DNA from: DASYAE01 sp036501535
GTDB lineage: Bacteria; Actinomycetota; Actinomycetes; Streptomycetales; Catenulisporaceae
Direction of reading: 5' to 3'
DNA length: 37,007 nt
NCBI GenBank assembly: GCA_036501535.1
Contig: DASYAE010000254.1
Location: 1-37,007, forward strand
Positions 1-7,090 of the stretch are shown piece after piece. A model generated the notes under the pieces. The model made no database searches, was not told where the DNA came from, and saw only the letters and a list, made by a program, of their open reading frames with translations. How positions within the stretch are numbered: the first letter of the stretch is position 1; each line of letters opens with the position of its first letter. The position numbers and the translations under genes were made by a program.

Positions 1-186
1 CTCCAGCTCCCGATACGCCTTGAGCACCGTGTTCGGATTGATCGCCAGCGCCTGCGCCACCGAGCGCACCCGCGGCAGCTGATCGCCCGGCGCCAGCAGA
101 CCCACCCGCAGCGCCTGCTTGACCTGCTGCACCAACTGCACGTAGGTCGACACCCGGGAACGGCCGTCCAGCACGAACTCGATCAC
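1..186 (-). CDS. GntR-family (YtrA-type) transcriptional regulator, N-terminal part only
   Basis: The gene runs off the left edge; only about 62 N-terminal residues are visible, starting at the GTG at 186-184 behind a GGAGGG ribosome site. The visible part is a winged-helix GntR DNA-binding domain: a YVQLVQQVKQAL helix, the GDQLPRVR turn and the recognition segment NPNTVLKAYRELE. Starting almost directly with this domain and lacking an N-terminal extension is typical of short YtrA-type GntR proteins, which usually control ABC transporter operons. It closely resembles the second GntR at 991-1434. A perfect palindrome lies just upstream of the start codon (201-222), which suggests autoregulation. 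Its target operon would lie outside the window to the left. Confidence 0.85.
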   Translation of the reverse strand, partial: MIEFVLDGRSRVSTYVQLVQQVKQALRVGLLAPGDQLPRVRSVAQALAINPNTVLKAYRELE

Positions 187-200
187 CGGTGCCCTCCATG

Positions 201-222
201 TTGTCTTACGACAGTAAGACAA
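201..222. promoter_or_regulatory. Perfect palindrome, probable GntR operator
   Basis: TTGTCTTAC and GTAAGACAA form 9-bp perfect arms around a GACA centre. The palindrome sits 15 bp upstream of the GTG start of the truncated GntR gene, immediately before its ribosome site. It is AT-rich compared with its surroundings. The placement fits an autoregulatory operator overlapping the promoter or transcript start. That the adjacent GntR binds it is inference. Confidence 0.7.
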
Positions 223-274
223 CTGTGTCGGGCGCGGCGCCCGGTGTCAAGCCGGGCCGCCGGACCGGGGACGC

Positions 275-763
275 TCACGCGTCCCAGGGGACGGAGCGGC
301 TCACGCTGTGCGTCAGGCCGATGATGTCGCTCTCCTTGCGCGCGTGCCGCGGCGGGGTCTCGAAGCTGGAGTACGGGCGCAGCCGCAGCAGGACCCGGCC
401 CTCCCGGTCCGACATCCGCCGGACCTCGTCCCGCATCGACTCGTCGATCGGGCGCTCGGCCATCAGCTCCATGAGCCGGAACACGTAGTCCGCGGCCGCG
501 TCGGGGTCGTCCTCGACCACCGCGTCGCAGAACACGGTCAGGTAGGTCGGCGGCCAGTTCTCGTCCAGCACGCACAGCGAGACCTTCGGATCTCGCGCCA
601 CCGCCCTGGTCTTGGCCCGCTCCCGCATGGTGGTGATCAGGATGTCGTCGCCGTCCATCATGTAGTACAGCGCGGTCATGGCCGGCCCGTCGTCCTTGCG
701 GGCGTAGCCGAAGATCGCGGTCCGGTGTTCGCGGACGAACGCGCGGCGCTCCTCGGGTGTCAT
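275..763 (-). CDS. PPOX-class, probably F420-dependent, pyridoxamine-5'-phosphate-oxidase-like oxidoreductase
   Basis: A 162-residue protein with the split-barrel flavin-reductase/PNPOx look: an N-terminal helix (MTPEERRAFV), a first strand containing AIFGYARKDDGPAMTALYYM, then DDILITTMRERAKTRAVARDPKVSLCVLDE, which is the typical core where a substrate-side strand is followed by the KTRxxxRDP turn. This turn and the size match the small actinobacterial F420-binding PPOX proteins of the Rv1155 kind. I chose the ATG at 763 because the family begins shortly before this core and an AGGA-like ribosome site precedes it; the longer reading frame up to 922 lacks family-like sequence. It is probably a soluble single-domain homodimer. 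The substrate is unknown. It is divergent from the GntR-ABC operon but has no obvious functional link. Confidence 0.75.
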   Translation of the reverse strand: MTPEERRAFVREHRTAIFGYARKDDGPAMTALYYMMDGDDILITTMRERAKTRAVARDPKVSLCVLDENWPPTYLTVFCDAVVEDDPDAAADYVFRLMELMAERPIDESMRDEVRRMSDREGRVLLRLRPYSSFETPPRHARKESDIIGLTHSVSRSVPWDA

Positions 764-791
764 CGGCGTTCCTGCTTTCCATGCTTGTAAA

Positions 792-816
792 AGGCGCTGT
801 TGTGAACAGGCGCTGT
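792..816. repeat. Short direct repeat AGGCGCTGT upstream of the PPOX gene
   Basis: AGGCGCTGT occurs at 792-800 and 808-816, with a 16-bp period, in the 227-bp gap between the PPOX gene and the GntR-ABC operon. The spacer contains TGTT-GTG-AACA, a small palindrome. It may be a regulator site for the PPOX gene; nothing else supports a function. Confidence 0.35.
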
Positions 817-921
817 GTGCCGCGACGCAACAGTGCGATGACAAGGCGCGCGCGACGGCTTTGACGACTGTATCGGCCGCGCCCCACGCGTCTCCGCCCG
901 GCCGCTTGCCCAGTGGAGTCA

Positions 922-945
922 TATAGTGTTCTACTTAACCAACAC
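922..945 (+). promoter_or_regulatory. Candidate promoter/operator of the GntR-ABC operon
   Basis: An AT-rich island in GC-rich DNA. TATAGT at 922-927 is a candidate -10 box. GTGTT (926-930) and AACAC (941-945) form an inverted repeat with a 10-bp spacer, the kind of arrangement bound by GntR dimers. No convincing -35 box is seen. It lies 46 bp before the GTG start of the GntR gene. Confidence 0.45.
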
Positions 946-990
946 AATTTTTGGACCCGCGCTGAACCCGCGCTGGGAAGGACGGACGGC

Positions 991-1434
991 GTGATCGACT
1001 TCCACGTCGACAAGACGGGCAGCGTGCCCGCATACGCGCAACTGGTGCGCCAGGTACGGGAGGCGATGCGGCTGGGCCTGCTGCATCGCGGCGACCGGCT
1101 GCCGACGGTGCGCGAGGTGGTGACCGCCTGCACCGTGAACGCGGCCACCGTGCTCAAGGCCTATCGGGAACTGGAGCTGTCAGGGCTCGTGGAGTCACGG
1201 CAGGGATCGGGCACGTACGTCACCGGCACCCTGGGATCGGCCGATCCGCACGTCATGGCCCGGCTGCGGCACGGGCTGGCCCGCTGGCTGGACCTGGCCC
1301 GTGAGGCAGGCCTCGAAGACGAGGACGTCCAGGCGCTGGTGACCTCGGTGCTCGCCCAGCAGGCGGCCGGTTCGGCCGGATCGGCGCACGCCGGCGACGA
1401 CGTCCGGCGGACCGGATTCGGGGGCGTGGCATGA
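991..1434 (+). CDS. GntR-family (YtrA-type) transcriptional regulator of the adjacent ABC operon
   Basis: A 147-residue protein. The GTG at 991 is preceded by GGAAGGACGGAC and places the winged-helix domain at residues 8-75, as in the family: YAQLVRQVREAMRLGL, GDRLPTVREV, NAATVLKAYRELELSGLV and QGSGTYV. The roughly 70-residue tail is alpha-helical in character and short, as in YtrA-type GntR proteins, which lack a large effector-binding domain. Its stop codon overlaps the ATG of the ATPase gene (ATGA at 1431-1434), so the regulator is translationally coupled to the transporter it probably represses. The inducer is not predictable from sequence; members of this subfamily often respond to cell-envelope-active compounds (known for the family, not shown here). 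Confidence 0.88.
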   Translation: MIDFHVDKTGSVPAYAQLVRQVREAMRLGLLHRGDRLPTVREVVTACTVNAATVLKAYRELELSGLVESRQGSGTYVTGTLGSADPHVMARLRHGLARWLDLAREAGLEDEDVQALVTSVLAQQAAGSAGSAHAGDDVRRTGFGGVA

Positions 1435-2345
1435 ACGAGGACTCCGTCGCGCTGGAAGCCAGGGAACTGACCAAGCGCTACCGGGACGTGTGGGCGCTGC
1501 GCGAGTGCAGTTTCCAGCTGCCCGCGCACCACATCGTCGCACTCGTAGGGGCGAACGGCGCAGGCAAGTCCACGCTGATGAGCATCATCGCGGGACTGCT
1601 GCCGGCCACCAGCGGCGAGATGCTGGTCGGCGGTCGCCAGGTCGGCGAGCATCGCCGGGCCCGCCCGGCCGACGCCGAGCACCGGGTGGCCCTGCTGGCC
1701 CAGGACAAGCCGCTCTACCGCGAGTTCAGCGTCGCCGACATGCTCGCCTTCGGGCGGCGCACCAACCGGGTGTGGGACCAGCAGCGCGCGCTGTCCTGGC
1801 TCGACCGCTTCGACGTGCCGCTCGGGCGCCGCTGCGGCCGGCTGTCCGGCGGGCAGCGCGCCCAGGTCGCCCTCGCCGTCGCGCTCGGCGCGTGCCCGGG
1901 CGTGCTGCTGCTGGACGAGCCGCTGGCGAACCTGGACCCGGTGGCCCGCACCGAGGTCACCGGCGAGCTGCTGGCCGAGGTCGCCGAGAGCGGGATGACC
2001 GTGATGCTCTCGACCCACATCGTCGCCGAGCTCGCCGGCGTCGGCGAGCACCTGCTGCTGCTCGCGGCCGGCCGGCCGGTGCTGTCCGGGGACATCGAGG
2101 ACCTGCTCGCCGAGCACGTCCGGATGAGCGGGCCGCGCGCCGACCTGCCGCCGGGCCCCGGCGAGATCGTCCAGGCCCAGCACACCGAGCGGCAGTCGAC
2201 GTTCATCGTCCGGCTCCCCGGCGGACCGGTTCCGTCGGCGGTCGCGCCCGGCTGGAGCAGCGGCCCGCTGACCCTCGAGGAGCTGACCCTCGCCTACCTC
2301 AAGTCGTCCGCGAAGCCGCGCCGAGCCCTGGAGGCCGCCGTATGA
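1431..2345 (+). CDS. ABC transporter ATP-binding protein
   Basis: A 304-residue ATPase subunit of an export-type ABC transporter. Visible motifs are Walker A GANGAGKST (residues 40-48), Q-loop ALLAQD (about 88-92), signature LSGGQ (138-142), Walker B VLLLDEP (158-164) and the switch histidine in LSTHIV (H196). All catalytic motifs are intact. The C-terminal 90 residues form an extension like that of drug or antimicrobial-peptide ABC-2 ATPases. The start overlaps the GntR stop, and its own stop overlaps the permease start (ATGA at 2342-2345), so three proteins are made from one message. Together with the permease it would form a membrane exporter; the substrate is unknown. No truncation or unusual composition is seen. 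Confidence 0.93.
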   Translation: MNEDSVALEARELTKRYRDVWALRECSFQLPAHHIVALVGANGAGKSTLMSIIAGLLPATSGEMLVGGRQVGEHRRARPADAEHRVALLAQDKPLYREFSVADMLAFGRRTNRVWDQQRALSWLDRFDVPLGRRCGRLSGGQRAQVALAVALGACPGVLLLDEPLANLDPVARTEVTGELLAEVAESGMTVMLSTHIVAELAGVGEHLLLLAAGRPVLSGDIEDLLAEHVRMSGPRADLPPGPGEIVQAQHTERQSTFIVRLPGGPVPSAVAPGWSSGPLTLEELTLAYLKSSAKPRRALEAAV

Positions 2346-3394
2346 GTGCCCTGACCCACACGCCCCTGCCCGACGCCCCGGCCGCGTCCGGCGGCGCGCG
2401 TAGCGGCGGAGCGCGCCTGGTCGACCTGGCCTGGCTCACCTGGCGCCAGCACCGCGCGACCATCATCGCAGGCCTGATAGTCGCTGCCATGATCACGATC
2501 TCCATGGTCTACGTCGCCGCGCGCATCGCGACGATCAACCAGGAGTGCGGAAACACGCAGTGCCCTGACGGCTCTCCGCAGGCCGCGCCGCTCTCGGGCG
2601 CCTTCGGGCTCGACAACCTCTCGACCTACCTCGCCGTGTTCGCGGCGTTCATGCCGGTGCTGACCGGGATGTTCCTCGGCGTCCCGGTGCTGGCCCGCGA
2701 GCACGAGCAGCGCACGCTGCTGCTCGCCTGGAGCCAGGACGTGACGCCGCACCGCTGGCTGTGGACCAAGATCGCCCTGCTCGGCGCCCTGACCGCGGCG
2801 CTGGGCGCGGCCGTGTCCGTCGCCGCCGCCCGCCTGGCCGACGTCTCGAGCGTCGCCAGCGGGGGGAGCATGTTCGCCGTCAACCCATTCCTGACCACCG
2901 ACATGCTTCCGCTGGTGCTGAGCGTCGTGTGGTTCGCAGTCGGTGTGGCTCTGGGCGCCGCGTTCCGCCGCACCCTCCCGGCCGCCTTCTCCGCGCTCGC
3001 AGGCTGCGTCGGCCTGCTGTTGCTCGTCCAGTGGCGGTATCCGACGTTCACGACGCCGCTGACGACCTTGGTCCCCATCGGCGGCGGCGCGGGCCCCAAC
3101 GGCCAGCTCGGTGCCAATAGCCTGATCGTCGACCAGGGCTCGGGCGTCTTCGACGCGTCCGGCCACGCCGTCAGCCGGACCACTGTCGAGACGCTGTGCT
3201 CGGTCGGGAACGCCGACTTCGTCGACGGCCGGTGCCTGGCCCAGCACGGCTTCAGAACCGAGCTGAGCTACCAGCCCGGCAGCCGGATCCCCGAGTTCCA
3301 CCTCATCCTGATGTGCGGCTATCTCGGCGTCGGCGTGCTCGCCCTCGTCGCCGTGTGGTGGCTGGTCCGGCGCACGAGCCTGAGCGCCGGCTGA
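2342..3394 (+). CDS. ABC transporter membrane permease (ABC-2 type)
   Basis: A 350-residue integral membrane protein and partner of the preceding ATPase. Hydrophobic segments are seen near residues 40-60 (ATIIAGLIVAAMITISMVYVA), 95-120 (YLAVFAAFMPVLTGMFLGVPVLA), 140-165, 185-205, 210-230 and 325-345. The sequence AREHEQRTLLLAWSQ after the second segment is the cytoplasmic loop typical of actinobacterial ABC-2 permeases. A large, probably extracellular loop with two cysteines lies between the fifth and sixth segments. The N-terminal 25 residues are a low-complexity cytoplasmic tail. The ATG at 2342 overlaps the ATPase stop. The operon ends here, just before a strong hairpin at 3408-3447. Confidence 0.88.
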   Translation: MSALTHTPLPDAPAASGGARSGGARLVDLAWLTWRQHRATIIAGLIVAAMITISMVYVAARIATINQECGNTQCPDGSPQAAPLSGAFGLDNLSTYLAVFAAFMPVLTGMFLGVPVLAREHEQRTLLLAWSQDVTPHRWLWTKIALLGALTAALGAAVSVAAARLADVSSVASGGSMFAVNPFLTTDMLPLVLSVVWFAVGVALGAAFRRTLPAAFSALAGCVGLLLLVQWRYPTFTTPLTTLVPIGGGAGPNGQLGANSLIVDQGSGVFDASGHAVSRTTVETLCSVGNADFVDGRCLAQHGFRTELSYQPGSRIPEFHLILMCGYLGVGVLALVAVWWLVRRTSLSAG

Positions 3395-3407
3395 CGGCCC
3401 CCCGGAT

Positions 3408-3447
3408 CCGGTCCCGGCGCCGGGGATGAACGGGGCGCCGGGACCGG
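3408..3447. terminator. Bidirectional hairpin between convergent genes
   Basis: CCGGTCCCGGCGCC (3408-3421) and GGCGCCGGGACCGG (3434-3447) form a perfect 14-bp stem with a 12-nt loop between the permease stop and the GH64 stop. There is no U tract, as is common in high-GC actinobacteria. The position between two convergent genes supports a shared terminator. Confidence 0.8.
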
Positions 3448-3452
3448 GCGGA

Positions 3453-5153
3453 TCAGGTGAAGGTGAACCAGTTCACGTTGACGAAGTCGGCCGACTGGCC
3501 GCTGCTGAAGACCAGGTAGACCGTGTGTGTCCCGGTGACCGTGCTGATGTTCGCCGGCACGGTCTCCCAGGACTGCCAGCCGCCGGTGTTCCCGATCGCG
3601 AAGCTGCCGATCGGCGTGGCGGTCGGGCTGTCCAGCGCGACCTCGACCAGGCCGCTGATGCCGGAGGCCGCGCCCGAGGCGACCCGGGCCTTGAACTGCG
3701 TGGCGCCCGAGCTGCCGAACTGGACGCCGGAGTAGCCGAGCCAGCAGCCGTTGTGGATGTAGCCGACGTCCTCGCCGCCACCGGTGTCCGTGGTGGTCTC
3801 GGTCTGCGTCCCGTTGTTGGAGCTGTAGCTCTCGGCCTGGATCGTCGAGTACGCGCTCACCGAGCCGCCGCCGCCGTTCGACGGAGACGAGGCGACGGCG
3901 CTCGGCGACGAGCTCGGGGCGGTGCCGGAGGCGTTGCCGCCGCCGACGGTCACGGTCCACAGCGTCGGGCTGCCGGAGCTCACCGCACCGGACTGGTCGG
4001 CGCCGCCGGTGGGGGCCACGTCGTCGTACGGGAAGGCGTAGCCGCGGCCGTCCAGGTTCGCCGCGTGCACGATCCGGGCGTAGTGGTTCGTGACCGAGTT
4101 CTGGTAGTAGTTCGCCGGGTTCTCGCCGTCCGGCTGGTCCGTGTCGATCAGCAGCGTGGTGCGGTTGAACGCGGCGCTGATCCGGGCGATCAGCGCGCCC
4201 ATCTCGCCGGCCGCGTTGGCGAACGGCCCGGTGCTGCAGCTGAAGATGTCCGCGGCGGACGGCTGCGCGAAGCTGCCGACGCCGCTGAAGGTGAGCGTGC
4301 TGCCGGAGACCTGGCCGCTGACCGAGCCCCACGAGGCCTGCGTGTCGACGGTGAGGCTCTGGCCCGAGTACTTCGACCAGACCTGGTTCACGTAGGGCTG
4401 GAAGTACCCGGAGAACAGCGAGGAGTTCGTCACGATCCCGTTGTTCGGGCTCAGCGCGCGCAGGTTCTGCCCGCCCGAGGTGACGATCAGCTTGTTCCAG
4501 CCGGCGCCGTCCGCGTTGTTCTGCGCGGTCAGGCCGCTGCAGACGGTGTTGAGCCCGCCGGTCGGCATGCCGGAGACGTGCTGCACGTTGCCGGAGCTGT
4601 CGTTCAGGGTCAGCGCGATGGGGATGGAGACGAAGTCGACGTAGCTGATGTTCGCGAACAGCTGCGAGCTGTTGTAGGTGAACTCGCAGAAGTCCCACAT
4701 GTTATTGATGTTCGGGTCCGAGGGATTGGTCACCGAGGGCTCCACCAGCCCGGGCCCGTTGGCGCCGGGGTTGAGCAGGAAGGTCAGCGGCGCGCCGATG
4801 GAGAACCAGATCCGGCCGCCGGCGATCTGCGGGATGGTGACGGTGCGGGTCGAGCCGGGCGCGCCGAGCGCGATGGCGCAGTTCGCGGCGAGCGGCGTGC
4901 CGGTGGAGCCCGGGTTGGCCGGGTAGTACAGCGTCTGGCCGTCCGACTCCAGCAGGACCAGGGCGTTGTTGTTGTTGATCGCCTGGCCGGTGACGTAGGC
5001 GTACACCGTGCTCGAGGTGGTCTGGTTCGCCAGCGCGACGGAGAGCGTCGCCGTGGTGGCCGAGGCGCGCCAGGGCAGGGTGGCGGCGCCGGCCAGGGCG
5101 GATCCGCCGACCAGCACGGAGGACGCGGTCAGGAACTTTCTGCGCGAGAGCAT
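3453..5153 (-). CDS. Secreted GH64 endo-beta-1,3-glucanase with C-terminal CBM6
   Basis: A 566-residue exported enzyme that should cleave beta-1,3-glucan (laminarin, curdlan, fungal wall). The N-terminus MLSRRKFLTASS with a hydrophobic stretch ending near ASA (residue 32) is a twin-arginine signal. The GH64 domain covers about 36-400. WDFCEFTY holds E157 and SYVDF holds D173; the 16-residue spacing equals that of the catalytic Glu154/Asp170 pair of the Streptomyces laminaripentaose-producing enzyme. A Ser/Ala/Gly linker (about 405-432) leads to a CBM6-type beta-sandwich (IQAESYSSNNGTQTET ... GGWQSWETVP ... VNVNWFTFT). The start at 5153 follows GAGGAG. A promoter and LacI-type palindrome lie upstream. 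It is convergent with the ABC operon. Confidence 0.9.
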   Translation of the reverse strand: MLSRRKFLTASSVLVGGSALAGAATLPWRASATTATLSVALANQTTSSTVYAYVTGQAINNNNALVLLESDGQTLYYPANPGSTGTPLAANCAIALGAPGSTRTVTIPQIAGGRIWFSIGAPLTFLLNPGANGPGLVEPSVTNPSDPNINNMWDFCEFTYNSSQLFANISYVDFVSIPIALTLNDSSGNVQHVSGMPTGGLNTVCSGLTAQNNADGAGWNKLIVTSGGQNLRALSPNNGIVTNSSLFSGYFQPYVNQVWSKYSGQSLTVDTQASWGSVSGQVSGSTLTFSGVGSFAQPSAADIFSCSTGPFANAAGEMGALIARISAAFNRTTLLIDTDQPDGENPANYYQNSVTNHYARIVHAANLDGRGYAFPYDDVAPTGGADQSGAVSSGSPTLWTVTVGGGNASGTAPSSSPSAVASSPSNGGGGSVSAYSTIQAESYSSNNGTQTETTTDTGGGEDVGYIHNGCWLGYSGVQFGSSGATQFKARVASGAASGISGLVEVALDSPTATPIGSFAIGNTGGWQSWETVPANISTVTGTHTVYLVFSSGQSADFVNVNWFTFT

Positions 5154-5258
5154 GGGGGTGTGGTCTCCTCGGGTGGGTGGGCACGAACCGCGGACCGCGC
5201 ACCGGGGCGAGCGCGGGCATGGGCTTGCGGTTCCCGCGCGCAGGCGCCGCGCGCGCGT

Positions 5259-5316
5259 GGAAACGTTTCCGGGGAACGCTTGCTGGGAGTATGCGAAGCG
5301 CGGGGCGCCCCGTCAA
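5259..5316 (-). promoter_or_regulatory. GH64 promoter with LacI-type operator
   Basis: On the minus strand, TTGACG (5316-5311) is followed after exactly 17 bp by CATACT (5293-5288), a good sigma-70-type promoter. Transcription would start near 5281. The perfect 12-bp palindrome GGAAACGTTTCC (5259-5270) then falls about 12-23 nt into the transcript. This motif has the central CG and symmetric arms of LacI-family operators. The placement fits a roadblock or occlusion repressor that is lifted by the polysaccharide's breakdown product. The repressor itself is not identified. Confidence 0.7.
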
Positions 5317-5585
5317 TGGTCGGGACGCCCGGGGGGCGGTCGCGGCCCCGCGTTTTGACAGCACGCTGAGCCCCGAATAAGGCGCCCTTTACTCCGCGGG
5401 GTGAAAGGTTTCCGTAGGCCCGCAACGGGCAGCCGTGGTCGTCGCGGTCCGAGACGCGGCGGGCGGACCGGGTCGCGCGACGCCCGTCCCGACGCTGTTT
5501 CAGATTCCCGGCCGGCGCGGCGATCGGCGGCGTCGTCCGGTCTGCGCGCACGCCGGAGCCGACATAGTGTTGACGCAGAACGGTG

Positions 5586-5628
5586 TTGACAGTAGGGCCG
5601 CGCGCGATAGGTTAGGCAAACCTAACCT
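5586..5628 (+). promoter_or_regulatory. Promoter overlapped by an iron box (DtxR/IdeR-type operator)
   Basis: TTGACA (5586-5591), a 16-bp spacer and TAGGTT (5608-5613) form the promoter. Overlapping the -10 box is AGGTTAGGCAAACCTAACCT (5609-5628), with two perfect 8-bp arms around CAAA. TTAGGCAAACCTAACCT matches the known DtxR/IdeR consensus TTAGGTTAGSCTAACCTAA at 14 of 19 positions by my alignment. An iron-loaded DtxR-family repressor would block this promoter, giving expression under iron shortage. Confidence 0.85.
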
Positions 5629-5664
5629 GCAATCGGGCATGGACGGCCGGGAGGATCGGAACAG

Positions 5665-6348
5665 GTGACGGAAACGGCGGCCGGATCGCAGCCCGCGGCG
5701 GGCCTGTCGGCACGCCTGCGCGACCGGCTGCGGCCGCTGCGCGACGGCGCACCGCCGGTGTTCCTGCGGCTGCTGCTGGCCGGGGCACTCGAGCCGGCCG
5801 AGTACGCCGAACTGCTGGCGCAGTACCGCCTCGTCTACACCGCGCTCGACCGCGCCGCCGCGATCTCGGGCGATGATCCGGTGGCTACGCGGTACGCCGA
5901 GCACTACCGCGATCGGGTGCTCGCGCTGGAGCACGATCTGCGAACCCTGCTCGGCACTGCGGCGCCGGATGTCGAGGTCTGCGACGCGGCGGTCGCCTAC
6001 CGCGACCGCATCCTGAAGGCGGCGGCCCGGCCCGGCGGCTTCGCGGCGCATCACCACGTGCGCTACCTCGCCGACCTGTCCGGCGGCCAGCTGATCCAGG
6101 ACGCGCTCGAGGAGGCGTACGGCCTCGACTCGGCGGAGCTGCGCTTCCACAGTTTCCCGGGCCCGTTCAGCGTGCGGACCCTGAAAGAGGAATACCGCGC
6201 TGTGCTCGACGCCACCGTCCGGCCGGAGGCGGAGCAGCGGCTCGTCGTCGATGAGGCCGTCGTGGCATATGGCCTGTCGACCGGCGTGCTCGACGAGATG
6301 GGCGCCCGGCTGACCCGGGACTGGTCGGCCGGGCCCGCGCGGAAGTGA
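5665..6348 (+). CDS. Heme-oxygenase-family protein lacking the proximal histidine
   Basis: A 227-residue all-helical protein of the biliverdin-producing heme oxygenase family, whose members open heme to release iron. Family features are GLSARLRDRL, FLRLLLAGALEPAEYAELLAQYRLVYTALD (33-62) and the distal helix HHHVRYLADLSGGQL (129-143). Two departures stand out. Aligned with Corynebacterium HmuO, the proximal heme-ligand histidine (H20 there) falls on R26 or L25, with no histidine nearby. The first distal-helix glycine (YLGDLSGG) is Ala136. Length is normal and no frameshift is apparent. The GTG start follows GGGAGGATCGGAACAG. Regulation by an iron box is clear. It may use another ligand, act as a peroxidase-like enzyme, bind heme without turnover, or be degenerate. 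Confidence 0.8.
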   Translation: MTETAAGSQPAAGLSARLRDRLRPLRDGAPPVFLRLLLAGALEPAEYAELLAQYRLVYTALDRAAAISGDDPVATRYAEHYRDRVLALEHDLRTLLGTAAPDVEVCDAAVAYRDRILKAAARPGGFAAHHHVRYLADLSGGQLIQDALEEAYGLDSAELRFHSFPGPFSVRTLKEEYRAVLDATVRPEAEQRLVVDEAVVAYGLSTGVLDEMGARLTRDWSAGPARK

Positions 6349-6363
6349 CAGCGCCGCCAGGCA

Positions 6364-6393
6364 GCGCAGGCGGGTGACGGCGCAGGCGGGTGA
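6364..6393. repeat. Two tandem copies of a 14-bp sequence
   Basis: GCGCAGGCGGGTGA occurs at 6364-6377 and 6380-6393 with a 16-bp period, just after the heme-oxygenase-like gene. It could be a regulator site or a replication-slippage duplication. No stem-loop is obvious. Confidence 0.4.
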
Positions 6394-6537
6394 GCCGCCG
6401 CCGCGCGACCGGCCCCGCTCCCCCTTAAAGTGACGGCACTGGCGCGGCGACCGTTTTGTCATATTCACAACCGGGTACCCGAGCGGCCTCGGTGCGAGGA
6501 GCCGGGGCCAGCGGACACGGCGCGGAGGAACGGTCTG

Positions 6538-7020
6538 ATGAGTGGCAACCAGAGCACAGATCCCACCGGCACGAACGTGGCGCAGGGCGCAGCCGGCGCT
6601 GCGGGGAACGGCCAGGCCCCCGCGCAGCCGGCCCCGGGCACCGTGCCGCCGGGGCAGCCCGCCCCGGGATCCGGTCCCACTCCGAGTTCCGGTCCCGCCC
6701 CGGCTCCCGCGCCCGAGTCCGAGGCCGAGCGCATCAAGAAGGACGTGGGCGTCGCGCGCACGCGGCTCGGCGGCGTCTGGGTCTCGCTCATCTCCGGCAC
6801 CGTCGTTCTCGTCCTGCTGCTGGTCTTCATCTTGATGAACGGCCAGCACGTGCGGATCAACTTCTACGGCGCGCACTGGGACCTGCCGCTGGGCGTGGCG
6901 CTGCTGATGGCGGCCGCGATCGGCATCCTGCTGGTCGTGATCCCGGGCGTGGGCCGGATGCTCCAGCTGCGGGCCACGGCCCGCCGCGCCCGCAAGCGCG
7001 CCGCGGCCGCCGCCGGCTGA
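6538..7020 (+). CDS. LapA-domain (DUF1049) membrane protein
   Basis: A 160-residue small membrane protein. Residues 1-60 are a disordered Pro/Gly/Ala-rich cytoplasmic tail. A first transmembrane helix at about 78-100 (VWVSLISGTVVLVLLLVFILM) is followed by NGQHVRINFYGAHWDLPLGVAL and a second helix (LLMAAAIGILLVVIPGV). The NxxxVxxxFxxxxxxxPLGxxLL pattern between the helices is the hallmark of the LapA/DUF1049 family. The C-terminus is Arg/Ala-rich. The ATG at 6538 is chosen for its GGAGGAA site 7 nt upstream. In proteobacteria LapA acts in envelope lipid assembly; in actinobacteria its role is unknown. Confidence 0.85.
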   Translation: MSGNQSTDPTGTNVAQGAAGAAGNGQAPAQPAPGTVPPGQPAPGSGPTPSSGPAPAPAPESEAERIKKDVGVARTRLGGVWVSLISGTVVLVLLLVFILMNGQHVRINFYGAHWDLPLGVALLMAAAIGILLVVIPGVGRMLQLRATARRARKRAAAAAG

Positions 7021-7045
7021 TCCCGCGCTTCGATCGGACACTTCT

Positions 7046-7072
7046 TTGTCGGCGCCGCCTTGTCGGCGCCGC
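7046..7072. repeat. Tandem 13-bp repeat upstream of the serine hydrolase
   Basis: TTGTCGGCGCCGC occurs at 7046-7058 and 7060-7072, a 14-bp period. Each copy contains the palindrome GGCGCC. The repeats end 18 bp before the GTG start of the hydrolase, so they overlap its likely promoter. They are a candidate regulator-binding pair. Confidence 0.4.
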
Positions 7073-7090
7073 GCGGGTAACGTTTCGCGC

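Larger units (their letters stand above)
5154..5664. other. 511-bp divergent intergenic region between GH64 and the heme-oxygenase-like gene
   Basis: No coding region is supported here. It holds the GH64 promoter and operator on the minus strand (5259-5316), a second imperfect palindrome GAAAGGTTTC at 5403-5412, a possible plus-strand promoter (TTGACA at 5354-5359 with a weak TAAGGC 17 bp on), and the iron-box promoter of the heme-oxygenase-like gene (5586-5628). Confidence 0.6.

Noticed and set aside
764..922. N-terminal extension of the PPOX gene to an ATG at 922
   Set aside because: The extra 53 residues show no family similarity, and the ATG at 763 fits the family start with a ribosome site.
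913..990. N-terminal extension of the second GntR gene to an ATG at 913
   Set aside because: It would translate the AT-rich promoter region; the GTG at 991 has a good ribosome site and matches the start of the truncated paralogue.
7077..7086. GTAACGTTTC before the serine hydrolase, one base off the GH64 operator core GAAACGTTTC
   Set aside because: Only the inner six bases are symmetric and the site overlaps the presumed -10 box, so it is more simply explained as promoter sequence.
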